Shown: piece by piece, positions 8,490 through 14,729 of the stretch | Layout of the letters: each line of letters begins with the position of its first letter | How positions within the stretch are numbered: the stretch's first letter is position 1 | Source of the DNA: Rhodospirillales bacterium | GTDB taxonomy: Bacteria > Pseudomonadota > Alphaproteobacteria > Rhodospirillales_A > JACZKS01 | Reading direction: 5' to 3' | Length of the DNA stretch: 29,981 nucleotides | Assembly (NCBI GenBank): GCA_018648445.1 | Contig: JABGRG010000035.1 | Span: forward strand, 1 to 29,981 | Position numbers and translations under genes: made by a program | Notes under the pieces: model-generated | Databases searched by the model: none | Seen by the model: only the letters and a program-made list of their open reading frames with translations | What the model was told of the DNA's origin: nothing

Positions 8490-9213
8490 ATTTCAGGCCC
8501 CTGAGTTTTTGGCCATAGCCCATCGCGGTTATTCCGAACGCTACCCCGAGAATTCGCGTTCGGCTTATGAAGGGGCCATCGCGGCGGGTGCAGCATATAT
8601 CGAAAGCGACGCCCGTCTGAGCGCCGATGGCGAGGTGGTGAGTTCCCACGACCCCAATTTCGGGCGTGTTTCCGGGAACCCGCTAACCATTTCCGAAACC
8701 CATTCGCGCGATTTGATGGCGCTGGACATCGGCGACGGTCAACCGCCCATGCTCCTGACCGATGTGCTGGCGCTGGCCGCCGGTCGGGTCAACGTGCTTG
8801 TCGATGTCAAAACCGACGACCTCGTTCTTGCCGGGGCGGTTTTAGACCGTGTGATCACCGCCGGGGCTCTGGGCTCAACGGTTGTCGGACTAAGGTCGGC
8901 CGAACAGGTGCGTTTGGCTTGTGCGCGCGACGCGGGCGTGCAATGCTTGGGCTTTGTTCCTGATTGCGACGACATTGCATCGTTTTTCGATGCCGGCGCC
9001 ATTGCCGTGCGCGTCTGGGAAGACGACATCGAACATCCCACCGCCGTCCGCGCATTGAAGGAAGGGCATCGGGTGTGGGCCACCGCCGGACGACGTAGCA
9101 GGGGCGAAGCTCCCGGCTTTATCACGCCCGAGCGTCTGGCGTATTTGCAGGACATGGGTTTCGAGGCCGTTTTGCTAAACGATCCCACCCTGATAACGGG
9201 AGCATCGGCATGA
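8482..9213 (+). CDS. Second glycerophosphodiester phosphodiesterase
   Basis: This is a cytoplasmic GDPD of 243 residues. The motif set is complete: H14-R15-G (AIAHRGY), E23-N24 (YPENS), E41 and D43 (IESDARL) and H56 (SSHDP). The longer open frame would start inside the upstream ATPase; the ATG at 8482 fits the HRG motif position and overlaps the ATPase stop by 8 nt, as expected for coupling. It differs clearly from the GDPD at 3158-3937 in length and in the residues around the barrel mouth, so the two are probably not redundant and may act on different diesters or head groups. It ends 4 nt into the next gene (ATGA overlap). Confidence 0.9.
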   Translation: MTKFQAPEFLAIAHRGYSERYPENSRSAYEGAIAAGAAYIESDARLSADGEVVSSHDPNFGRVSGNPLTISETHSRDLMALDIGDGQPPMLLTDVLALAAGRVNVLVDVKTDDLVLAGAVLDRVITAGALGSTVVGLRSAEQVRLACARDAGVQCLGFVPDCDDIASFFDAGAIAVRVWEDDIEHPTAVRALKEGHRVWATAGRRSRGEAPGFITPERLAYLQDMGFEAVLLNDPTLITGASA

Positions 9214-10649
9214 CCACCCGACCCCGTGTCCTGATTGTCGTGTTCGACGGGTTGCGGCCCGATCTGGTGACGCCTGCGCATATGCCGGTGCTGGCCGATT
9301 TCGTCAATTCCGGATGTCGTTTCCCCAACAGCCGCTGCGTCTTTCCCTCGGCGACGCGAGTAAATTCGGCGGCATTGGGAGCGGGCGCTTATCCCAGCGA
9401 GACAGGTCTGGTCGGCAATTTATTTTATGATCCGGCGGTCTTTTCCGATCGTGTCATCCACACGGGAAAACGCGAACACATTGAAAAGGCCGAGGCGGCC
9501 TACGCGGGCCGTTTCATCGACGGCGATACCCTGGGCGATGTCCTGGCGGCGAACGGTTTGGAATTCGTTGTCGTGGGGTCAGGCTCGGCGGGAACGACGC
9601 GGCTGGTCAATCCGCGCGCCGAAGCCAACGGCCAGGTCAGTTTTTGCATGCGCGACTGGAGCGTATCGACGCCGGTTGATCTGGCGGACGACGTTCTGGA
9701 GCGATTTGGACCGATTGCCGAGATCGGGCATCCCAGCACAGCCCGAATGGAACAACACACCACGATGTTCATCGAGGGCGTTTTCCCGGCCCGCAAACCC
9801 GATGTGTCGTTGCTGTGGTACAACGAGCCCGACTGGACCCAGCATTTCAAGGGATTGGGATCGCCGGAAGCCAATGGCGCGCTGGAAACGCTGGATCGGC
9901 AATTCCATCGCTTGCTGGAATGGTCGAAATCCGGCGGGGTGGATGGCCCGGTGGAAATCGTCGTCCTGTCCGACCATGGTCATATCACCGCCAGAGCCAA
10001 AATTGATCTGGCGAAGGAGTTCGACCGAGCGGGCTTTGAATTCAGGCCCGAAGCGGATGGAAACAAGCCCTTCGTCGCCCACCTTGGCAACACCGGCGCG
10101 GTGTGGTTGAACGATGGCAAAGCTGGAACTGATGTGATCGCGTGGCTGAACGATCAGCCATGGTGTGGTCTGGTCTTCGCGAAAGACGATGACGTTAGGG
10201 CCTTTGATCGAGCACTTTTGAATAACGGGCATGAGCGCTCGCCAGATCTGTTCTTCACCTTGCGCTCGGACGCCACCAAAAACGATACCGGGGTCGCCGG
10301 TTCGGGATTGTCCGCCGCTGCCGATATTCCGGTGGGCGGAGCTTTTCACGGCGGCCCCAGCCGGTGGGAAATGAACAATCTGCTGGCCTTCGGCGGCCCC
10401 GGATTTCGTCAATCAACGGCGTACGATTTCCCGGCGGGAATCGTCGATGTCGCGCCGACGGTTCTTTCGATGTTCGGCATTGAAGCGCCGCCGAAAATGT
10501 CCGGGCGCGTCCTTCATGAAGCGTTCGGGGATAGAACACCTCCATCGACAAAGCCCGACATTATTGAAATCCGTCACGGAAACAAGGTTGCGCGCGTCGC
10601 TGCGTTTGAGGGAGTACGCTACTTCCTCGACGGCGAAGTGCAGGAATAG
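9210..10649 (+). CDS. Alkaline phosphatase superfamily phosphodiesterase/phosphatase (NPP/PhnA-like)
   Basis: This 479-residue metalloenzyme has the two-zinc site of the nucleotide pyrophosphatase/phosphonoacetate hydrolase branch. D13 (VFDGLRPD), nucleophile T49 (PSATRVN), D208 and H212 (NEPDWTQH), D255-H256 (LSDHGH) and H380 (AFHGG) are in the expected order and spacing. No signal peptide is seen, so it should work on imported substrate. Members hydrolyse nucleotide and lipid-derived phosphodiesters, phosphonoacetate or phosphomonoesters. Lying between a GDPD and the permeases in one operon, it may cleave a diester class that GDPD cannot, or dephosphorylate the GDPD product. It overlaps the GDPD gene by ATGA. 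The superfamily is secure; the exact reaction is open. Confidence 0.85.
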   Translation: MTTRPRVLIVVFDGLRPDLVTPAHMPVLADFVNSGCRFPNSRCVFPSATRVNSAALGAGAYPSETGLVGNLFYDPAVFSDRVIHTGKREHIEKAEAAYAGRFIDGDTLGDVLAANGLEFVVVGSGSAGTTRLVNPRAEANGQVSFCMRDWSVSTPVDLADDVLERFGPIAEIGHPSTARMEQHTTMFIEGVFPARKPDVSLLWYNEPDWTQHFKGLGSPEANGALETLDRQFHRLLEWSKSGGVDGPVEIVVLSDHGHITARAKIDLAKEFDRAGFEFRPEADGNKPFVAHLGNTGAVWLNDGKAGTDVIAWLNDQPWCGLVFAKDDDVRAFDRALLNNGHERSPDLFFTLRSDATKNDTGVAGSGLSAAADIPVGGAFHGGPSRWEMNNLLAFGGPGFRQSTAYDFPAGIVDVAPTVLSMFGIEAPPKMSGRVLHEAFGDRTPPSTKPDIIEIRHGNKVARVAAFEGVRYFLDGEVQE

Positions 10650-10658
10650 GAGCGTGGT

Positions 10659-11597
10659 TTGAACTTTAATTTTTTCGTGATCAAGCTGGTTCGGGCGCTT
10701 CTGACCCTGGGGGTGGTCATTACCTTTACCTTCGTCGTTTTGATGCTGTCGGGAGACCCCATCGAAAACCTCGTCGGCGATGACGCTCCGCCGGAAGTGG
10801 TCGAATATTACACCATTAAGTATGGCCTCGACCGCCCGCTGCATGAACAGTATTTCAGCTATATCGGGGCCATCATGGTCGGCGATTTCGGGGTCTCGTT
10901 CTCGGACGACACTCCGGCGCTTGAGCTCGTGTTGGAGGCCATCCCGAAAACCATTCAACTGGGACTGACAGCTTTTCTGGTTTCGCTGGCAATCAGCATT
11001 CCGCTGGGCGTGACAGCTGCACTTCACCGAAACAAACCCATCGACCGTTTTGCCATGAGCTTTGCCGTTTTCGGCTTCAGTATCCCCAACTTCTTCTTCG
11101 GCATCTGTTTGATTTTGCTCTTCTCGCTAACGCTTCGCATACTACCGAGTTCGGGCAGCGATACGTGGTGGCATCTGATATTACCCGTGATCACGCTGGC
11201 CACCCATGAAGCGGGGACGGTGGTCAGGTTCACGCGCTCCGCCATGCTGGAAGTTCTCAACAAATCCTACATGCGCACGGCGAAAGCCAAGGGTGTGCCG
11301 AGAAGGCCGCGCATTCAGTGGCATGCCCTGCCCAACGCGGCGATCCCCATTGTCACCATCCTGGGTTTGCGTCTGGGCCATCTGGTGGCGGGCTCAATCG
11401 TCATTGAGACCGTGTTCGCATGGCCCGGCGTGGGGCGGCTTTTGGTCAATTCGGTAACGTCGCGCGAACTGGCCGTTGTTCAGGCTATTCTGATTATCGT
11501 CGCCACGACCATGGTGTTCGCCAACCTGTTCGTTGACGTGATGTACAGCTGGATCGACCCGCGGGTGCGCACCGGCGGCGCGGCGGACAAGGAGTAA
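10659..11597 (+). CDS. ABC transporter permease (OppB/DppB type)
   Basis: This 312-residue membrane subunit has about six transmembrane segments, a periplasmic first loop (DPIENLVGDDAPPEVVEYY) and the cytoplasmic coupling (EAA) loop around RTAKAKGVPRRPRIQWHALP, which contacts the ATPase. The start is TTG at 10659, with AGGAG six bases before it and no better ATG. It follows the phosphodiesterase stop by 9 nt. The placement of both permease genes after the hydrolases, rather than directly after the binding protein, is unusual for Opp/Dpp operons. Confidence 0.92.
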   Translation: MNFNFFVIKLVRALLTLGVVITFTFVVLMLSGDPIENLVGDDAPPEVVEYYTIKYGLDRPLHEQYFSYIGAIMVGDFGVSFSDDTPALELVLEAIPKTIQLGLTAFLVSLAISIPLGVTAALHRNKPIDRFAMSFAVFGFSIPNFFFGICLILLFSLTLRILPSSGSDTWWHLILPVITLATHEAGTVVRFTRSAMLEVLNKSYMRTAKAKGVPRRPRIQWHALPNAAIPIVTILGLRLGHLVAGSIVIETVFAWPGVGRLLVNSVTSRELAVVQAILIIVATTMVFANLFVDVMYSWIDPRVRTGGAADKE

Positions 11598-11602
11598 CCG
11601 AC

Positions 11603-12511
11603 GTGATTAAACCCATACTGCGTCTCGTCGGCGTCGGCTCAGCGAAAACTGTTTCCGACGGCCTGCCCGCAAAGGAAACCAAATTTCCGCTGCTGGTCCT
11701 GATATCGTTTGCCTTTCTGTTCATGCTCGCCGTCATCTTCGTGTTCGCCGATTTTCTGGCGCCGTTTGATTACCGCGAACAGGATCTTCTTAATCGATTG
11801 AAAGCGCCTGTCTTCCTGGGCGGGGACTGGAAGTTTCTGCTGGGCACCGATGAGCTGGGGCGCGATATCCTCAGCCGCCTTCTGTTTGCCACCCGTTTCA
11901 GCCTATTGGTGGCCTTTCTCGGCACCAGCATCGGCGCGATATTGGGAACCTTCCTGGGGTTCGTGGCGGCTCATTTCCGAGGTCTGGTCGAAGAAGTCAT
12001 CATGGCCATGGTCGACGTTCAGGCGTCGTTGCCGTTCATGTTGATCGCGCTGGCCATTCTCGCTTTTTTCGGCAGCAGCTTTATCTTGTTCATCTTCGTC
12101 ATGGGAATTTACGGCTGGGAGGTTTTTGCCCGCCTGACCCGTGGAATGGTGCTGTCGGCCAACACCGATGGATACGCGGTTGCCGTGAGTTCTTTGGGCG
12201 CAACTCCGGGACGCATATACGCGCGCCATATCCTGCCCAACATCATCAGCGTTCTGATCGTCCAGTTCACGCTGAACTTCCCGCAAACCATCCTGCTGGA
12301 AACCTCGCTGAGCTTCCTCGGCCTTGGCATCAAGCCGCCGTTGACCAGTCTGGGTCAAATGCTGGGCGCGGGGCGCTCGCACCTTCTCCTGGCATGGTGG
12401 ATTTCGGTTCTTCCGGGGGCCGCGATTTTCCTCACTACGCTATCCATTTCCATTGTCGGCGATTGGCTGCGCGACCGGCTGGATCCGACATTGCGTGGAC
12501 GGCAGGGCTGA
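11603..12511 (+). CDS. ABC transporter permease (OppC/DppC type)
   Basis: This second permease of 302 residues has a long first periplasmic loop after TM1 with the subfamily hallmark LLGTDELGRDILSRLL, then TM2-TM6. The coupling loop lies near GYAVAVSSLGATPGRIYARH and the characteristic LETSLSFLGLGIKPP segment follows. The start is GTG at 11603, preceded by AAGGAG that overlaps the end of the previous gene. It is the last gene of the operon; I see no clear T-run terminator after it, and the integrated islet begins shortly downstream. That leaves open whether the original terminator was displaced by the insertion. Confidence 0.92.
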   Translation: MIKPILRLVGVGSAKTVSDGLPAKETKFPLLVLISFAFLFMLAVIFVFADFLAPFDYREQDLLNRLKAPVFLGGDWKFLLGTDELGRDILSRLLFATRFSLLVAFLGTSIGAILGTFLGFVAAHFRGLVEEVIMAMVDVQASLPFMLIALAILAFFGSSFILFIFVMGIYGWEVFARLTRGMVLSANTDGYAVAVSSLGATPGRIYARHILPNIISVLIVQFTLNFPQTILLETSLSFLGLGIKPPLTSLGQMLGAGRSHLLLAWWISVLPGAAIFLTTLSISIVGDWLRDRLDPTLRGRQG

Positions 12512-12618
12512 GAACCGCACGCGCGCGGCGATCAACGGATTATCCGAATACAAACCCCAACAATTAGTCTGAAACGACAGAAATTCTGTAGCGGGTGAAT
12601 GTCTCCTCTTGGCTAAAC

Positions 12619-12652
12619 CCGGAAGTCAACAACAACCCGACAACACTTCCGG
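12619..12652. repeat. Inverted repeat with 8-bp arms
   Basis: CCGGAAGT at 12619-12626 and ACTTCCGG at 12645-12652 are perfect complements around an 18-nt CAA-rich loop. There is no T-run. It lies in the gap at the left side of the islet and could be a protein-binding dyad, a hairpin for the transporter transcript or part of the left boundary. Its role is unknown. Confidence 0.5.
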
Positions 12653-12757
12653 AGTGTGAGGGCAAAGCGGACGTAAATCAGCGTCGCCTGCCACGCCTTG
12701 CCCAACCTGTGAACAGTGATAGGCAGGCAGTAAGAACGAGGAGTAACGATTTCATGC

Positions 12758-12771
12758 GGATAATGTTATCC
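12758..12771. promoter_or_regulatory. Palindrome just before a small islet gene
   Basis: GGATAA-TG-TTATCC is a perfect 14-bp palindrome ending 8 nt before the ATG at 12780. A wider complementary pair ACGAGG (12736-12741) and CCTCGT (12770-12775) surrounds it. The following ORF has no Shine-Dalgarno, so a leaderless transcript starting in or beside this operator-like site is possible. Function is inferred from position only. Confidence 0.4.
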
Positions 12772-12779
12772 TCGTCACT

Positions 12780-13052
12780 ATGACGTCATCAATGAGCAAC
12801 ATCGAAGCCGTCGCCCGAGATATCTGTGCCAAGCAGTTGATGCGTCATGGCGGGTGCGGAGCAGAACTTGCAGCCGATGTTGACCGCTACTGGCACTGTG
12901 TAGCGGCTGAACTGGAGGCTGGGCTAATTGACGACACCGGAATTCCGGTGCCGAAACCTGGTTTTGATAAGGGTTTGGAAGCGTATCGTGACTGGTGCCT
13001 TCGGCACCCAGAAAGCAAGCCAGATCGGACGCGTCTAAACGGTCAGGTGTAA
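12780..13052 (+). CDS. Small unknown protein of the islet
   Basis: This is a 90-residue ORF with protein-like composition (ARDICAKQLMRHGGCGAEL, then DRYWHCVAAELEAGLIDD). It has no membrane segment or motif that I recognise. Two starts are possible, at 12780 and 12792; neither has a good Shine-Dalgarno. It is convergent with the 77-residue HTH gene and follows a 14-bp palindrome. It may be a minor gene of the integrated element. I do not assign a function. Confidence 0.5.
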   Translation: MTSSMSNIEAVARDICAKQLMRHGGCGAELAADVDRYWHCVAAELEAGLIDDTGIPVPKPGFDKGLEAYRDWCLRHPESKPDRTRLNGQV

Positions 13053-13072
13053 GCCCGCCTCAACACTGAATA

Positions 13073-13306
13073 CTAACCGCCCATTTGACTGCGATAGAAA
13101 TCAGGCATCGTCTCAGACCTAATGACATCGCGCGCAACTCGATAGTGGCGCTGGAAGTCCGGCGAATTGACAATCCTCGACACTTGGCTCGGAGAATAGT
13201 CGGTCTGGCGGGCGCAGAGCTTCAGAGATTTGGTGGGGTTCTGCAAAAGCCACAGCAGCACGGCTTCATGTCGGCGTTGCCAGCGGGGGTAGGGGCGTTG
13301 GGGCAT
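13073..13306 (-). CDS. Small helix-turn-helix protein, phage-like
   Basis: This 77-residue basic protein has a probable homeodomain-like or Trp-repressor-like helix-turn-helix around residues 12-50 (LLQNPTKSLKLCARQ, then YSPSQVSRIVNSPDF). Proteins of this style occur in small integrated elements and phages, as regulators or small-terminase-like DNA binders. The ATG at 13306 has AAGGAG 9 nt upstream, lying inside the last codons of the preceding ORF on the same strand, so the two are in one transcript. The HTH is inferred by eye from the pattern; no specific family is claimed. Confidence 0.65.
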   Translation of the reverse strand: MPQRPYPRWQRRHEAVLLWLLQNPTKSLKLCARQTDYSPSQVSRIVNSPDFQRHYRVARDVIRSETMPDFYRSQMGG

Positions 13307-13312
13307 CGACGA

Positions 13313-13957
13313 TTACTCCTTCTTGCCAAAGAGTGCCAACGGTGCATTACCTTCGTCGTCGGCAGGAACGTCTTCGAAAAGCACGACCAGTTCTAGAAGT
13401 AATTGAGATAGGGCCTCGCATGGGTCCGCGTGTCGGCGGGCGTCATATAGGACATATGAGGCTTTGCCGCGTTGACCGGCGCGACGGTATTTGGCGACCC
13501 GATAATGGGGGACAATACCAAATATATATCTTATTTGATGTTGACCCCCATTATCACCGGTCCCATTCCGGACGGACCGCCGTAATCTCTTCAGTGCATC
13601 CCTGGCACTACTCTCGGATTGAAACAGATTGGACCTTCGACCTACGTTGGCTTGGTAAAGGTCGCGCCCACCAAGGGGCAAAAATCCCGTGGTTTTGAAC
13701 ACTTGCTCCAAGCGCCCGCGACAGCCAAGACGACCTGGCGTGCCCGCAAGCTCATCAAGGGTGCGTAGCTCATCGACGGTAATGTCCAAGGGGATGCCGC
13801 AGAGGATGATCACGCGTTTGGGTTCCGGGGCATGGATGAGCCGCAGGCGATCGACTGATTGTACAATTTCCTTTTCGCGGATCAGTTCCAGGACACGCTG
13901 TGCTCGGGGGTCGGGGTGGAAAGAAGTTTGAATCCCCATGTGTAGTTTGCTTCGCAA
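13313..13957 (-). CDS. Unknown islet protein, interrupted by a palindrome
   Basis: The frame encodes up to 214 residues from a TTG at 13957, or 208 from an ATG at 13939; neither has a convincing Shine-Dalgarno. The first part (HPDPRAQRVLELIREKEI, then VIILCGIPLDITVDELRTLD) and the last part (CEALSQLLLELVVLFEDVP) look like real helical protein. A 55-bp palindrome at 13501-13555 sits in frame between them. The 5' end overlaps, in another frame, the 3' end of the 60-residue ORF at 13882-14064, so the true gene may be a frameshifted fusion of the two. The product is followed within 6 nt by the HTH gene. No function is recognised. Confidence 0.5.
   Translation of the reverse strand: MRSKLHMGIQTSFHPDPRAQRVLELIREKEIVQSVDRLRLIHAPEPKRVIILCGIPLDITVDELRTLDELAGTPGRLGCRGRLEQVFKTTGFLPLGGRDLYQANVGRRSNLFQSESSARDALKRLRRSVRNGTGDNGGQHQIRYIFGIVPHYRVAKYRRAGQRGKASYVLYDARRHADPCEALSQLLLELVVLFEDVPADDEGNAPLALFGKKE
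13501..13555. repeat. 55-bp near-perfect palindrome inside an ORF
   Basis: Arms GATAATGGGGGACAA (13501-13515) and TTGACCCCCATTATC (13541-13555) pair at 14 of 15 positions. An inner pair CAAATA (13519-13524) and TATTTG (13532-13537) shares exactly the same centre at 13528. Overall 21 of 24 arm positions are complementary around a 7-nt AT core. Both strands are open through it and give similar peptides (DNGGQ, then PHY). It lacks a T-run, so it is not a standard terminator. Possible roles are a palindromic mobile insert, a replication or recombinase site, or a cruciform. Confidence 0.8.
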
Positions 13958-14064
13958 TCGATAGCCACTTTTGGGGTGGCAGATTCACCGGTTTGTGCTA
14001 TAGTCTCTTTATCAATATCGAGAGCCTCAGCATTCCCCGTTTTGGGAGTGGTGGGGCTTTCCAT
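13882..14064 (-). CDS. Small unknown ORF directly after the AlpA-like gene
   Basis: This 60-residue hydrophilic, acidic ORF starts at the base after the AlpA-like stop codon and has GAGGG about 9 nt upstream, so it is probably translated. It resembles no family I know. Its end overlaps the start of the next ORF in a different frame near a GGGG run (about 13934-13939). A one-base shift there would join the two into one protein of about 250 residues. That would mean a disrupted gene, programmed frameshifting or a sequence error; the sequence alone does not decide. Confidence 0.45.
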   Translation of the reverse strand: MESPTTPKTGNAEALDIDKETIAQTGESATPKVAIDCEANYTWGFKLLSTPTPEHSVSWN

Positions 14065-14328
14065 TTAACAACCCTCCCACATTTTTTCAGCTGCTTCTTC
14101 TATATCAGTACGCTTCCATACTCGTATAGCCAGAGAGATCATTTTACCTTGCGGTAATACTCCGTCTCTAACAAGTGCATGGAAATGAGATTTAGAAATA
14201 CTGAGGTAGTCAGCGCCGTCTTTGGCTCTGAGGAACTTTCGCTCTGAAATCGGCAGAGAGATAGAGGAGGCCTGAGATTGATGGTGTGGTTTTGATGGTG
14301 AACCACTCACTTTTTTAGATATTTGCAT
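14065..14328 (-). CDS. AlpA-family helix-turn-helix protein, probable excisionase
   Basis: This 87-residue protein has a short basic, Ser-rich N-terminus, then an AlpA/MerR-like winged helix-turn-helix (about 31-80): FLRAKDGADYLSISKSHFHA, then LVRDGVLPQGKMI and a typical final WKRTDIEEAA segment. AlpA proteins activate integrase genes and serve as directionality factors for P4-type integrases, the kind encoded just upstream here. An AAGGAG Shine-Dalgarno is embedded in the loop of a perfect 9-bp inverted repeat, suggesting autoregulation. It heads a minus-strand group with the small ORFs downstream. Confidence 0.82.
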   Translation of the reverse strand: MQISKKVSGSPSKPHHQSQASSISLPISERKFLRAKDGADYLSISKSHFHALVRDGVLPQGKMISLAIRVWKRTDIEEAAEKMWEGC

Positions 14329-14351
14329 AGCAAATACTCCTTAGTATTTGC
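14321..14351. promoter_or_regulatory. Tandem dyads around the AlpA-like gene's ribosome-binding site
   Basis: The half-site ATTTGC/GCAAAT occurs three times: 14321-14326, 14330-14335 (inverted) and 14346-14351. This makes a perfect 9-bp inverted repeat (GCAAATACT at 14330-14338, AGTATTTGC at 14343-14351) whose 4-nt centre contains the Shine-Dalgarno, plus an overlapping ATTTGC-ata-GCAAAT. A further GCAAATAC lies at about 14452. The mRNA hairpin would trap the ribosome-binding site, and the DNA dyad could be an operator for the AlpA-like protein. Confidence 0.65.
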
Positions 14352-14729
14352 TGCATCAACTGTTGCGGGGCATCTGCAGCCAAAAGATAAAAAGCCACCT
14401 TCACAAAAGAGCAATTGGCACGCAGGCATTGAACTCATTCAGCGTAGGTTGGCAAATACGACTTTTGGTTACTTCTCTGGTCCGCAGGCTATTACGTCAT
14501 CCACCACCAGGCACGTCCCCAACTCCCCAGCACAGCTTTTTCTGTGGTTGCTCACCAGCAGGAATGTGACCTACCAGCTTTATCGGAGCTGTATAGTACT
14601 GCAACGCAATCAATATACTGTATTGCACTCTCGAAAATCAATCAATATTTATGGTGTGCGTGTTAATTGAGAGCAAATCGCATTAGTTACACAGAATGAA
14701 ATATAAAGACGCCATTGGTTTTTTTCGTA
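14352..14729. other. AT-rich gap between the AlpA-like gene and the integrase
   Basis: I see no gene in this stretch of about 380 nt; short plus-strand frames lack a Shine-Dalgarno and protein character. It contains one more copy of the GCAAATAC half-site (about 14452) and a small dyad CAATA-TACTG-TATTG (14611-14625). It probably carries the promoter of the AlpA-like operon, and could carry origin or recombination sites of the element, but nothing decisive is visible. Confidence 0.4.

Noticed and set aside
12585..12592. TGTAGCGG as the left att partner of the dyad at 16115-16141
   Set aside because: Only about seven bases match, the 5-nt overlap differs from TCCAC and the flanks do not fit an attL.
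13333..13698. Plus-strand ORF across the 55-bp palindrome
   Set aside because: It resembles the minus-strand peptide only because the DNA is palindromic; the minus-strand frame has the better context, including the Shine-Dalgarno of the next gene in its last codons.
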